IMG/VR virus record: IMGVR_UViG_3300036859_000972
Span: 1-38,984 of that record
Direction: 5' to 3' (one strand)
Source of the DNA: a virus
DNA: 38,984 bases
Shown: positions 1 to 8,677 of the stretch, piece by piece
How the letters are laid out: every line of letters begins with the position of its first letter
Numbering within the stretch: the first letter of the stretch is position 1
Position numbers and translations under genes: made by a program
Notes under the pieces: model-generated
The model's input: the letters and a program-made list of their open reading frames with translations, nothing else
The model's database searches: none
What the model was told of the DNA's origin: nothing

Positions 1-104
1 GTTTTCTCCAACGCCCTGCACCGCCTCGGGCTGATGGGGGCCCCGCGCCGCACCATGCTCGGCGCCGCCCCCTATCTGCAGCCCGAGTGGAAAGCGGTGC
101 TCCC
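1..104 (+). CDS. Host heme-copper oxidase subunit I, 3' part, interrupted by prophage
   Basis: Frame 1 is open from the window edge and carries a GLMGAPRRTML segment followed by PEWKAVLP, which resembles the C-terminal region of type B heme-copper (cytochrome c) oxidase subunit I, the membrane subunit that reduces oxygen. The proposed prophage end starts at 105. The frame runs on into phage DNA and stops at 196-198, giving a foreign tail. Joining base 104 to base 38957 restores an in-frame hydrophobic stretch (AVLPVVMTAIVI), as expected if the last transmembrane helix was split. The family assignment rests on about 35 residues. Confidence 0.5.
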
Positions 105-151
105 TGTAGCGGACGCGGTGAAATCGGAATCTGTGCAAGGTGAAATCGGAA
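105..151 (+). repeat. attR-like end with two transposase-binding motifs
   Basis: The motif GAAATCGGAA occurs at 120-129 and 142-151, exactly 22 bp apart, the spacing of Mu R1 and R2. The terminus TGT at 105-107 lies 15 bases outside the first motif, the same spacing as at the other end. R1 shares 16 bases with the innermost attL copy, and R2 shares 15 bases with the middle attL copy. The end assignment is inferred from this symmetry. Confidence 0.7.
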
Positions 152-156
152 AAACT

Positions 157-594
157 TCGGAGGGCGAGTTCAGAGACACCACACAGGTGCGAGCCTGAGA
201 CCATTTTAACGCACCGAGTACCATGCAGCGCGTCAACATGGCCAGGCCTAGGAAGCGGTGGCTGCGGGATCGAACCGCAGGCCTCCAGGTTCGTGCGCCA
301 GCGCAGCATCGCGTCCAGGATGGCTCGCAGAACGCCTCCCGGCGTAGCTGCTCGGGATCCGACCGGCAGCCCTCGGAGCCATGCTCTCACCGATGCCTTG
401 CTGGCGGTTTCCCCTGGCCGCCCCTCCCATGCCTCTCTATGGGGACCAGCGACCGGCCCCCGATTGTCCCGCCAGGGCTCACCAGCGCATTCTGGCTGCC
501 TCCAGCAGGGCCCCCGTAGAGTGGGGGCTACCTGTTCTCCTATCGACTCCTGAAGGCCCCTAGAAGGCCCCTCCAGGCCACCGCAGCAGGCCTT
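157..594. other. Non-coding right-end region of the phage
   Basis: No convincing gene was found between the attR-like motifs and the last virion gene. Short ORFs on both strands lack good ribosome-binding sites and consistent codon bias. One minus-strand stretch near 250-380 has some coding-like codon use and may be a gene remnant. Repeated GGGGCCTT units (minus strand, about 553-580) and an AGGCC/GGCCT pair just after the last stop codon could form a hairpin, but no T-run follows. Mu places mom/com near this end; nothing like them is seen here. Confidence 0.5.
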
Positions 595-975
595 TCACAC
601 CGCCTCCCAGGGCTTGATCTCGTTCGGGCGCTGGGAGCGGTAGAGCGCGAACAGCTCCAGGCGCCGGGCCGCGAGCCGATCGAGGATCGCCGGGAGGATC
701 TGGTCAGGATCCAGGAGCGGGAGCGGATCCCCGGGCACCACCGTCATGGGATCCACTGCCGGCAGGCCATGGAACCCCCGGAGCTGGTTCACGCCCTGGA
801 CCAGGAGCAGCAGGGATTCGCGCTGCTCGTTATGCGCCGTCCGGAGCAGGTTGAACTGGTTGATGAGCGCCCGTAGAAGCAGGCGGACCGAGTCGAAGAC
901 CTCCTCGAGCGCCGCCGTCGACGCCGCCACGAAATCCAGCGCCTGGCGCAGCTTCTGTTCGGTGAGCTCGCCCAT
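595..975 (-). CDS. Hypothetical protein, last gene of the virion operon
   Basis: A 126-residue protein that I do not recognise. It is largely helical in appearance, with leucine-rich amphipathic stretches in the first 70 residues that could form a coiled coil, then a Pro-rich turn and a second helix. The ATG at 975 sits two bases after the stop of the fibre gene. An ATG at 1002 is possible but would overlap that gene by 25 bases. Its position after the fibre gene suggests a fibre-associated, chaperone or attachment protein, which is inference only. Confidence 0.6.
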   Translation of the reverse strand: MGELTEQKLRQALDFVAASTAALEEVFDSVRLLLRALINQFNLLRTAHNEQRESLLLLVQGVNQLRGFHGLPAVDPMTVVPGDPLPLLDPDQILPAILDRLAARRLELFALYRSQRPNEIKPWEAV

Positions 976-977
976 CT

Positions 978-2642
978 TCACATCACCGAGATGGCATCCC
1001 ACGACGGCGTGGTGCCGCTGACGAACGCCAGGTGGACCGTCTTTCCGCCGTAGCCGTCCACGTTCACGAAGCTCTCGTAGGGCGCAGTCGCCGTGTCGTC
1101 AAACTCCCGCGCCCTCTCGGGTGAAGAGTCTGAATCCACGACCTTGATGCGAGACGTGGTGACGGTCTTCCGGATCCGGATCCGCTTTGCCTTCCTCGGG
1201 AGCCGGAGGCGCTGACTGGTCCCTGTGACGACCTGAATCCCGACTGGGACCTCTCCAAAGCTGCTCAGGATCCCCCGACGCCGGTCCTGGACCTGGCGGA
1301 GGACGGCGTCCCTGTTCTCGTCGGCACCGGGTGCCGTCCCGCTTCCAGCGACCTGCGGGTGCAACCGCTGGAGTAAAATCCCCGTTTTGTCCTGGGTCAG
1401 GATAGCGAGGGGGACCCGGTCGTCCGTGGGGTGGGCCGGTTCGGCAGGAGCGGCAGCCGCCGTGCCCTGGATGATGGAGAACACCCCGGCGTCGTCCACC
1501 ACCAGCAGGTCTTTCCTCGGGTTCGAGGCGTCGGCCGTCGCCATCGTGACAGTGTCCAAGCCGGTCTTGTTGAACCGTTTCCCCATCGTCACCAGAACCC
1601 CGCCGTAGCCATTGAGGCTGTCCGCGTCCTTCACCACGAAGAATCCAGCGAAGTCAATGATCTTATTGCCACTACTTTCGTTGGCAGCGTTGACTGTCAC
1701 CCTCACGGTGTGGGATCCCGCAGACAATCCGAGAATCGGGAACGGGTAGTCGAAGTGCGCATTGGTGCCCGCCCAAATCGTCCAGCGTTTCGCTACGAGT
1801 GTGGCGTCAAGCGTAATGTCCAGGAAGCCACGGTCCGTGTTCGTGTTGAACAGGAGGACGATGCCGGTGCCCGTGAAGGTAATCTCGAAATAATCTGCTG
1901 CGGTACTGCTCCGGCGCATCCGGCCCATGAGGTTCCGCGATTCCGTGTTGGTGGACCATGTCCCGACGTAGGTGATCGCCACGGTGTCGCCGGGGTCTAC
2001 AATGTCCTCGCGGTCCCCGTAGGGGAGAACGAAGACCTGATTGCACGCCACCCCGTCTGCGGCATCGGCCAGCACGTCCACGTACTCGATGCCCTGCTTG
2101 GCAATGATGAAACCGCTTGATGCCGCGTTCTTCGTCCCGCTCACCGTGATCCGGACGGTATGGGCAGCGTTCGACAGACCCTTGTACCCGAAGAAAAGCC
2201 GCTCGACCCGGCTGGCGCGGTAGGTGTCAATCGTATCCAGGGCTGCCGATCCATCCTCCATCGTGACGCCGGAGATGGTCGAGGGCGCCGACCCGTCGAT
2301 GGTGATGGTGGCAATCCCCTGGTTGCTATCCCCCCGCAGGACCAGCCGGAACGCCCTGGCGCGGATCGTGATCTCCACAAAGTCGTTCGTCGTGCTACTC
2401 AGGCGGCTATTGGTGTCTTCGATAGGACCGGTGTCGGCACCATCCGACCAGGCGCCGCTTTCGGTCCAGAGCAACGACCTGGTCGGCACCCGCACCACCT
2501 TCGGGATCACCAGGAACCCCTGCGGCGTGCACTTGGCGGCGAACAGCTCCTGGGGCGGGACGTTCTCCTGGACATCCAAGACATCGGAGGCGGCCGGGTT
2601 GATCGCGCGGTTCGTGTTGGAGATCAGGCGGGCCAGGGGCAT
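978..2642 (-). CDS. Putative tail fibre / receptor-binding protein with two beta-sandwich modules
   Basis: A 554-residue protein near the distal end of the tail operon. Two modules, about residues 55-190 and 225-345, share a layout: a DFVEITIRA or DYFEITFTG strand, a DITLD/TITID strand and an AHTVRITV/SHTVRVTV strand. This resembles galactose-binding-like carbohydrate-binding folds. The C-terminal 150 residues differ and end in a beta-rich segment. Such proteins usually form the host-contacting tip or side fibre of siphophages. Receptor binding is inferred from position and fold-like pattern; no catalytic motif is visible. Confidence 0.6.
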   Translation of the reverse strand: MPLARLISNTNRAINPAASDVLDVQENVPPQELFAAKCTPQGFLVIPKVVRVPTRSLLWTESGAWSDGADTGPIEDTNSRLSSTTNDFVEITIRARAFRLVLRGDSNQGIATITIDGSAPSTISGVTMEDGSAALDTIDTYRASRVERLFFGYKGLSNAAHTVRITVSGTKNAASSGFIIAKQGIEYVDVLADAADGVACNQVFVLPYGDREDIVDPGDTVAITYVGTWSTNTESRNLMGRMRRSSTAADYFEITFTGTGIVLLFNTNTDRGFLDITLDATLVAKRWTIWAGTNAHFDYPFPILGLSAGSHTVRVTVNAANESSGNKIIDFAGFFVVKDADSLNGYGGVLVTMGKRFNKTGLDTVTMATADASNPRKDLLVVDDAGVFSIIQGTAAAAPAEPAHPTDDRVPLAILTQDKTGILLQRLHPQVAGSGTAPGADENRDAVLRQVQDRRRGILSSFGEVPVGIQVVTGTSQRLRLPRKAKRIRIRKTVTTSRIKVVDSDSSPERAREFDDTATAPYESFVNVDGYGGKTVHLAFVSGTTPSWDAISVM

Positions 2643-2643
2643 G

Positions 2644-3078
2644 TCAGGCCTCGTATTCTATCTGGGTGAAGTACTGGACCGTCATCGTGTTGTCCTTCGG
2701 GAAGCCGGGATCCGGGATCGAAGCGATCAGCAGGTAGACGCCATTCACGTTCTTGATCCCGATCCGGCGCCAGGTGAAGTTGGCCTCCCCCGTCCCGAAG
2801 CTCACGTTGGCCTTCGCCAGGTTGTCGATCACCAGCAGGTTCGCCAGGTCCTTGACCACGTCCTCCGGGTTCAGTCCGGTGCTCAGCCGGTCGATCGCTG
2901 CCTGGGAGGACGAGACCACGAGCTGCTTCCAGGGGGCATGGGTCCCGAAGTTGAAGACGCGCTTGGCCTCCTCCTTCGCCCCGACGACCAGTAGCGTATT
3001 CGGGACGACGAGGACCCTGTCCGGCAGGCCATCCCGCCGGACTTCGAGCCAGTGCCTGGTCCGGTGGCGACGGCGCAC
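2644..3078 (-). CDS. Hypothetical minor tail/baseplate protein
   Basis: About 144 residues from the GTG at 3078, which lies 11 bases after the stop of the upstream hub-like gene. An ATG at 3153 in the same frame would add 25 low-complexity residues overlapping that gene. From LVVPNTLLVVGA onward the protein has mixed alpha/beta character, with a GTGEANFTWRRIGIKN stretch and a C-terminal TVQYFTQIEYEA strand. It is not recognised. Its place between the hub-like protein and the fibre suggests a small tail-tip or fibre-connector protein. The start codon is uncertain. Confidence 0.5.
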   Translation of the reverse strand: MRRRHRTRHWLEVRRDGLPDRVLVVPNTLLVVGAKEEAKRVFNFGTHAPWKQLVVSSSQAAIDRLSTGLNPEDVVKDLANLLVIDNLAKANVSFGTGEANFTWRRIGIKNVNGVYLLIASIPDPGFPKDNTMTVQYFTQIEYEA

Positions 3079-3089
3079 GGCGTCCGGGC

Positions 3090-4889
3090 TCAGAAGGTGA
3101 TGTCCGGGCCCGAGCTCGGGTCGATCTTCCCGCTGAACGCTTCCCGTCTCCATACTCCCACCGTCCCGGCGCCCGTCGGGACGCCGTTGTTCGTCTGGTA
3201 GCCATTTCCCCAGAGGGACGTCAGGCCCGTGTACTTCGCCTTGAGCTGGTCATTCCGGACCGGGATCGCCTCCACCAGGTAGCGCGTCGGGGTCGGGATC
3301 GCCACAGGGGCAGAGATGATCCCCGTCACGGGGGCCGGCGCCGTGATCGCCCCCGTATGCAGGAGGGTCATCCGCACATGCGCCACGGCCCCCTCGGTGA
3401 ACGGGAAGATCGGGCTGAGGTCCGTCACCTCCATGACCTCGTTGGCGAGGCCCCGGAGGCCCGTCCGGCGGTTCGGGATCCTAGGGAACGTCGCCCTCAC
3501 GATGTCCCCCACGTCCCGGACCAGGTGGTCCCAGTGCCCCGCGACCTCCAGGACGTCCGGAGGGTCGGCGTAGCGCGCGAAGACCCGGTTCGTCCGGTCG
3601 TCCGCGATCTCCTGGGCCCCAAGGTCCGAGGCGAGCCCCCGGTCCTCGATCACCAATGGGGGCTGGCGACCGTACTTCGTAATGGAGGCCGGCTCCACCC
3701 ACACCTGCCGCGTCTGGAACGTGGAGTTGGCATGGTCCCAGTCGTACCAGATCTCCACCACGTTGATGATGAGCCGGTCGCCCGGCTTGTAGCGGGGGAG
3801 GCCGACCGTATTCGTGTCGTCCAGGAGCGGCTGGCTGCCCGGCGCGGGCGCGGGGGCGTACCGGATCGCGCTGTACTTGCCGTCTGGGAGGACGAACGGG
3901 TAGCAGTTAAGGGTCTTCCAGATCTGGTCCTCCAGCCAGGTCTTGCCCTCTTGCGGGCCGCTCTCGACGAAACGGTACTTCTGGACGCCAAACCCGGCCG
4001 CTAGCGTTTCCAGTCCGGCGATGTCCACGAGCGCCTGGGGCACCCCGAGGCCCTCCCCGTCTCCCCGATCATATTTCGAGTTGCCCCCCTCAGCCGTGGT
4101 GAGCAGGACCCGAAGGGCCAGGTGGACCTTGTTCCCGAAGATGATGATCGGCTGGTCCTGGGTCGCGGAGCCGAAGATCCGGCGCGCCGTCGCCCGCTGG
4201 ATGTCGGCGATTACCACGATCCAGTCGAGCCCGTCCGGGGAGAAGTCCCGCTCGTAGACCTGCATCTTGGGAAGCGGCAGGTACTTGACCTCGTCCACCA
4301 GCGCATACCCGACGAAGACCTGCGCCCGGATCCCCGGCCTGATCTCCTCCCCGTTATGGAGCAGGGCGTCCACCGCGTGCACGGCGGCCGTCGTCCCGTC
4401 CACCGCCCTCGTGACGTTCTGGAAGAGCCGCGTGGCCGGGTCCCGCGAGGCATAGCGGACCCGCTCGTCATCGATCAAGAGCGTCCCGGCCGCCGGATAC
4501 CCGGCAATGTCCTCCCCCGCCTTCGCCTCCACGTTGCCGCCGTTCGCAGGCACGGAGGCCGTCATCGCGACCCCGAGCTTGCGCTTTGGGTTCGCGCAGT
4601 ACCGCGTCACCTCGTCGCCAGCGTCCTGGAGCCGCAGCCGGAACTGCCCGTGTTCCGAGCGGCCCCGCTCCGGCTGGACCACCTGGGTGTTGCCGGTGAT
4701 CTCGACGAGATACGTGAGCTTGGGCTTCGTCTCCGCTTGGATGGCCCCGCTGCTGAAGTCCCGGGAGAAGGCCGCCTCGGTGGCCGACGGCCCGGAGCCG
4801 ACCAGGGTGAAGAATCGGACGAAGAGCCGCGGGGTCCCTTGAAGGGCGAGGTGGGCGGTGTCAAACTCTGGGGTCGTCGTTTTGCCCAT
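3090..4889 (-). CDS. Putative tail hub / baseplate protein
   Basis: A 599-residue protein following the Dit-like gene, the usual place of the tail-hub (gp27-like) protein that links the tube to fibres. The N-terminal third is beta-rich with a GEEIRPGIRAQVFVGY segment, where hub proteins typically state an axis and origin for the device. The middle contains a large mixed domain. The C-terminal 60 residues (AITAPAPVTGIISAPVAIPTPTR onward, in part) look like a linker plus a small tip domain. No lysozyme or peptidase motif is seen. The function is inferred from order and size, with moderate certainty. Confidence 0.5.
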   Translation of the reverse strand: MGKTTTPEFDTAHLALQGTPRLFVRFFTLVGSGPSATEAAFSRDFSSGAIQAETKPKLTYLVEITGNTQVVQPERGRSEHGQFRLRLQDAGDEVTRYCANPKRKLGVAMTASVPANGGNVEAKAGEDIAGYPAAGTLLIDDERVRYASRDPATRLFQNVTRAVDGTTAAVHAVDALLHNGEEIRPGIRAQVFVGYALVDEVKYLPLPKMQVYERDFSPDGLDWIVVIADIQRATARRIFGSATQDQPIIIFGNKVHLALRVLLTTAEGGNSKYDRGDGEGLGVPQALVDIAGLETLAAGFGVQKYRFVESGPQEGKTWLEDQIWKTLNCYPFVLPDGKYSAIRYAPAPAPGSQPLLDDTNTVGLPRYKPGDRLIINVVEIWYDWDHANSTFQTRQVWVEPASITKYGRQPPLVIEDRGLASDLGAQEIADDRTNRVFARYADPPDVLEVAGHWDHLVRDVGDIVRATFPRIPNRRTGLRGLANEVMEVTDLSPIFPFTEGAVAHVRMTLLHTGAITAPAPVTGIISAPVAIPTPTRYLVEAIPVRNDQLKAKYTGLTSLWGNGYQTNNGVPTGAGTVGVWRREAFSGKIDPSSGPDITF

Positions 4890-5936
4890 TCAGGCGACCC
4901 CGGCTCTGAAGGTCATCGCGGCCTGCCAGAGGTCCCGCCCGGGCACCCGGCGGACGGTCGCCAACCGCGGGTCCAGGACCTCGGCCGTGGCATAGTAGTT
5001 CTTCCAGCGGGGAAAGTAGGAGTCGGTCAGGTAGCTCACCACTGAAGCGTTCAGGTCGAAAGCGCGGGTGAAGAAGCCGAGGCGGTCGTAGAGGCCGTAG
5101 GCCAATGCCGTTACCGCATCTACCGCCCCGATCCGAAGGTTTGTCGGGAGTGCGGTCAAGGTCCCATTCCCGGCGCCGGACGGGGCCGGTCCCTTTACTC
5201 CATTCAGCCATAGTTCCAGATTCGAGGAATCCTTCCACTTCGCCACGATCTTCTGCTCTGCGTTTGAAGCCCAGGAGACCGCGATGTCAACCTGTCTGTC
5301 GCCAGAGGCATTGGAAACCCTCAGCTGCAACACATTCGAAGCTGTTTTATCCAGCAGGAGCGCCTGCGCTCCTGCATTGATGTCGAGAAATCTATGTGCA
5401 GAACCATCGTTGCCTGCCCAGCCGGGTCTTACAATGAGGACAAGGATCCCTTCGGCCGCGAGCAGGCTCGGCTGCTGGCCGGCCGGCGCCGTGGGGAAGT
5501 CTAGGAACTCTCCACCAGGGTCGAGGCGCAGCCCCTTGCCGAACGTGGCCGCCTCGTAGGAGGGTGTGCCGGTGAAGGTCCCCAGCGTGCCCTGCTGGTC
5601 GGCCAGCGTGCCCTCGAACTCAAGCGCCGCCCCCTGGAAGCGGTTGAGGTACAGCTCGAACTGCTTCCCCGGCCCGCCCCAGGTGCGGAAGAACTCCCAG
5701 AGCTGGAACGCCTCGTTGGCGTCCAGGTTGGGCCAGACGATGGTCCTGGTCTCCTCCGTGCGCTCGATGAGGACCTTGCGCCTGCCGGAGGGGCTCGTGC
5801 TCTCCGACCGCACCTGGTCCAGGACCGAGGGCAGCTCGGCCAGGGCCGGGTCTGCGAACTCAAGCGTCACCGCCGGGCTCCCGTAGATGATGCGCGGGTA
5901 GAGCGAGCCGACCCGCGGGTTGCCAGTGATGCCCAT
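4890..5936 (-). CDS. Dit-like distal tail protein with an inserted LamG/concanavalin-like domain
   Basis: A 348-residue protein right after the tape measure gene. Residues 1-105 (with YPRIIYGSPAVTLEF, then EAFQLWEFFRTWG) and the last 40 residues (ATVRRVPGRDLWQAAMTFRAG) fit together as a distal-tail-like core. Residues about 105-300 form a separate beta-rich unit with a GLRLDPGG strand and LELWLNGVKG, typical of LamG/concanavalin A-like lectin domains. Dit forms the ring joining tube and hub, and lectin insertions add host-glycan binding. The start ATG at 5936 is followed by a clean frame to a stop one base before the hub gene. Confidence 0.55.
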   Translation of the reverse strand: MGITGNPRVGSLYPRIIYGSPAVTLEFADPALAELPSVLDQVRSESTSPSGRRKVLIERTEETRTIVWPNLDANEAFQLWEFFRTWGGPGKQFELYLNRFQGAALEFEGTLADQQGTLGTFTGTPSYEAATFGKGLRLDPGGEFLDFPTAPAGQQPSLLAAEGILVLIVRPGWAGNDGSAHRFLDINAGAQALLLDKTASNVLQLRVSNASGDRQVDIAVSWASNAEQKIVAKWKDSSNLELWLNGVKGPAPSGAGNGTLTALPTNLRIGAVDAVTALAYGLYDRLGFFTRAFDLNASVVSYLTDSYFPRWKNYYATAEVLDPRLATVRRVPGRDLWQAAMTFRAGVA

Positions 5937-5945
5937 GGCCTCTCC

Positions 5946-8069
5946 CTACAGCCTCGCCGCTTCGAGCCGGATGCCGCGCGCCCCGGCCCGGTCCAGCATA
6001 AACCGCAGCATCTCGTCGAACAGCTCCGGCGCACTCTGGCGGGTGGCGCGGAGCATCTGGCGAAACTCGGTCGCCCCCAGGATGATCTCCCCCCGCGCCG
6101 CCCGCGCCCGGGCCCTGCCGAATGCCCCGGCCCCCACCAGGGTCCGCCGCCGGACGCCGCCTGGGAGCTGCTCCTCGATGGAGATGCCGCCGATCGCCTC
6201 GAGGCCCTGCAGGATCTCGAGCTCCCGCGCCTGGGCCGCGGCCCGGAGCTCCACGCCCCCCACGTCGGGACTCACCCCCCGGGCCCGGATCGCACGGATG
6301 CCGGCCAGGCTCCCGGTCGCGGCGATTTCCTCCTGGCCGGCCTGGAGGATCAGGCCCGTCGCCCGCTGCCGAAGGGCCGCCATGGCCTCCGGCTCCAGGG
6401 CATGGATGATCGTCCCAAACTTGAAGGAGGGCTCGGGGATCCCCGTGGAGAGCGCCTCCAGCTCCTCCAGCGTGTCGGCCCCCTCTACGACGAGAATCTG
6501 GGCCTGGGCCCGACGCTGGCGCTGTTCCTCCCTCCGCCTCTTCGACTGGGCCCGGCTGCCGGAGACCAAGCCATAGACCGCCCCAGCGACCGCGAAGGCC
6601 GCCCCGATGTAGGGGATATAGCTGCCCGCCTGGAACATGGTGCCGAGCCCCGATCCGATGGCATACCCTCCGAGGCCGCCGGCGATGCCGCCTGAAAGGG
6701 GGGTCTGGGCTCGCCCAGCCGCCAGGATCCCCAGGGCCCCGAGACCAACCGTCCCGGCCGCACCGGCGAACTGGCCAAAGCTCAGGCCAGGGGCCTCGGT
6801 CGTGAAGAGGCCACCCGCTCCCCTTGCCTCAATCTCGGCCGCCGAGGCCGCCCGAGTGGCCACATCAACGCCGGCGGTGCCAGGCACCCCCGCCGCCATG
6901 GCCACGCTACCGAAAGGGCTGCCGCCACCTCCGAGGCTCATCAGGTTCTGGAGGCTCAGGCCGCGGGCCTCTCCACCAAACGCCTTCACGAACGTATTCC
7001 GGAAGAGGTCTCGCGCAAGGCCCTCCAGGAAGCTCTTGAACGTTTCCCCCAGGCTTCGACTTCTCCCGATCAGCCCATCGAAGAGGGCGTCCGCTCCGGC
7101 GTTTCCTACCGAGGTCATGGCGTTGACGAAGGTGTCCGACCGCTGCCGGATCTCCCGGAAGATCTTGTCGATGCGCTCTGCCGATTCCCCTGCGGCGAAC
7201 TCGGCTGATGATCCAGCCTGTTCCTCGGCATCGCGGAGAGATCTTTCCAGCTCTGCGAGTTCTTCCTGTGCAGCCTTCGTGGTCTCCTCAGCAGTGACGA
7301 CGTGCAATGGTCTTCCACGGGCCTTATTCAGCAGGTCCGTGACTTCGGCCAGCTCGCGCGTCGCTTCCGTCAGGGCGACCGTTTGGACTTCCTCATGGAG
7401 ATCTGCTAGGGCCTTCTTCTTCGACAGCTCTGATGCCTGGCCCTGAGTCTCCACCAGGACCTTCATGGCCAGGTTGAGACCTACGTTTGCTTTCTCCTGT
7501 CTGCCCAAGGCCTCAGCCAGCCGGAGCTGTGCGGCTTCGAGGGTGTCCGCGACAGGAGCCCCCAGCTTTTGGAGCCCCTGCAGCGCCTCGATGCGATTGG
7601 TCAATTCAGCGATTTCTTTCTGGCTGTCGGAGACGACCTTCGTCAGGGTGGCCACGTTGGCCGTGGACACAGCTTTAGTGAGCTCCTCCTGGGCCTCCTT
7701 CGCCTTCTTGGCGGCCTGGAAATAGCTGGTCAGCGCAATCACGAGGGCTCCGCCCGTGACGACGGCCAGCGCCGTCATGGCATTGCCCCCGAGGCTGGCG
7801 ACGGAGGCGAGCGAAGCGAGGCGAGACCCAGTGGTCCCGAGGGCGGGGGAGAGCTCGCCAATAAGGGTGAAGCCGAGGAAACGGGCAGACGATGCGGCTG
7901 CGCCGACCTCCCTCCGGAAGCTGATGGAGGAACGCTCGGCCCTGCCAGAGGAATCCACCAGCTGGTCCTGCGCCCTGACAACCTGCTGCAGTCCGCTGCT
8001 GGCCTGGTTGACGGCCTGCATGGCCTCGTTCCGGGCCCGGATCAAAATTTCTACGATGTTTTCGGCCAT
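5946..8069 (-). CDS. Tail tape measure protein
   Basis: The largest tail protein (707 residues). It has a helical N-terminus, a hydrophobic segment around residues 97-117, a long coiled-coil-like stretch at about 120-300, and Ala/Gly-rich hydrophobic helices around 430-520. This is the usual layout of tape measure proteins, which set tail length and help DNA cross the membrane. At roughly 1.5 angstroms per residue it predicts a tail near 100 nm. The start is preceded by the frameshifted end of the chaperone gene, which overlaps it by 19 bases. Confidence 0.85.
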   Translation of the reverse strand: MAENIVEILIRARNEAMQAVNQASSGLQQVVRAQDQLVDSSGRAERSSISFRREVGAAASSARFLGFTLIGELSPALGTTGSRLASLASVASLGGNAMTALAVVTGGALVIALTSYFQAAKKAKEAQEELTKAVSTANVATLTKVVSDSQKEIAELTNRIEALQGLQKLGAPVADTLEAAQLRLAEALGRQEKANVGLNLAMKVLVETQGQASELSKKKALADLHEEVQTVALTEATRELAEVTDLLNKARGRPLHVVTAEETTKAAQEELAELERSLRDAEEQAGSSAEFAAGESAERIDKIFREIRQRSDTFVNAMTSVGNAGADALFDGLIGRSRSLGETFKSFLEGLARDLFRNTFVKAFGGEARGLSLQNLMSLGGGGSPFGSVAMAAGVPGTAGVDVATRAASAAEIEARGAGGLFTTEAPGLSFGQFAGAAGTVGLGALGILAAGRAQTPLSGGIAGGLGGYAIGSGLGTMFQAGSYIPYIGAAFAVAGAVYGLVSGSRAQSKRRREEQRQRRAQAQILVVEGADTLEELEALSTGIPEPSFKFGTIIHALEPEAMAALRQRATGLILQAGQEEIAATGSLAGIRAIRARGVSPDVGGVELRAAAQARELEILQGLEAIGGISIEEQLPGGVRRRTLVGAGAFGRARARAARGEIILGATEFRQMLRATRQSAPELFDEMLRFMLDRAGARGIRLEAARL

Positions 8070-8265
8070 CTATGCCCAACACCTCTCTGCTGATGCTGCC
8101 ACCAGTCCGTGTCGAATTCAGCTGGGCTGAGCCTCGCCACTGCCGACAGGCTCCGACCGGAGGCTTCCGCCATCTCCAGCGCCAGGCGGATCACCTCCTC
8201 GAAACTGCTCTGCCGGGACTTCCGGGCCCGGTGCGGGGCCGGGCTCGGGCACGTCCCTTGGTGGG
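8051..8265 (-). CDS. Frameshifted extension of the tail assembly chaperone (T-like part)
   Basis: In the +1/-2 frame relative to the chaperone gene, the DNA encodes a stretch with SSFEEVIRLALEMAEASGRS, then LSAVARLSPAEF and a WW pair, stopping at 8051-8053. This looks like real protein, unlike the Gly/Ser-rich tail of the zero frame. Siphophages commonly make a G-T fusion this way, and a -2 shift is known for Mu. The frame is open from about 8352, so the shift lies between there and about 8215. The CCCC run at 8263-8266 is one candidate. It has no own start, so it is a fusion partner rather than a separate gene. Confidence 0.6.
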
Positions 8266-8657
8266 GCGCTCCCGATCCGGCTGAACTCGAGGACCTTGGC
8301 CAGGACGAAGTCTCGATCGGCCCGGAGGAGGGAGATGGGCAGGCTCCCCTCTATGGGTGGCTCCTCCATCGAGAGCCTGGGGGAAAGCACGAGCAGACAG
8401 AGGAGCTTGTCGTGGACCTCCTGCGACCGGGACGCAATGTCCCGGCGACCCTCTGGGTCCAAGCCCTTCACGTACTCCAGGGCCTCTGTCTGGTTCATCA
8501 TTGCCGTGGGAAGGCCCTCTGTCGCCGCCAAGATCTCGTATTCCGCCGCCCGCCGGACCAGCAGGCGGACGCCGGACTTTGGCGCCTCGATGGTCGTTGT
8601 CAGCTTCTGGAAGGCTTCCTCCAGGGGCGTCGGGCCCCGGCCGTTCTCCACGCTCAT
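8118..8657 (-). CDS. Tail assembly chaperone (G-like)
   Basis: A 179-residue protein between tail tube and tape measure, where siphophages encode the chaperone that coats the tape measure before tube polymerisation. The start ATG at 8657 has a strong GGAGGAA site. The body (residues 1-130) is helical, and the last 45 residues become Pro/Gly/Ser-rich as the true coding frame switches to +1/-2. Two products, short and extended, are therefore expected. The family is inferred from position and the frameshift layout. Confidence 0.7.
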   Translation of the reverse strand: MSVENGRGPTPLEEAFQKLTTTIEAPKSGVRLLVRRAAEYEILAATEGLPTAMMNQTEALEYVKGLDPEGRRDIASRSQEVHDKLLCLLVLSPRLSMEEPPIEGSLPISLLRADRDFVLAKVLEFSRIGSAPPRDVPEPGPAPGPEVPAEQFRGGDPPGAGDGGSLRSEPVGSGEAQPS

Positions 8658-8677
8658 GGTTCCTCCGTTCAGTCGAA

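Noticed and set aside
263-279. tRNA-like T-arm (minus strand TGCGG-TTCGATC-CCGCA) near the attR end
   Set aside because: The stem-loop is perfect, but no matching acceptor strand, D-arm or anticodon arm could be found upstream, and no CCA end follows. Probably coincidence in GC-rich DNA.
140-553. 137-codon plus-strand ORF next to attR
   Set aside because: No ribosome-binding site, no codon bias and a low-complexity product; not supported as a gene.
553-592. Intrinsic terminator at the end of the virion operon
   Set aside because: Hairpins can be drawn from AGGCC/GGCCT and GGGGCCTT repeats, but there is no T-run on the transcript strand.
978-2642. Tail-fibre region as an invertible segment like the Mu G loop
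   Set aside because: No recombinase gene, no flanking inverted repeats and no alternative fibre gene were seen.
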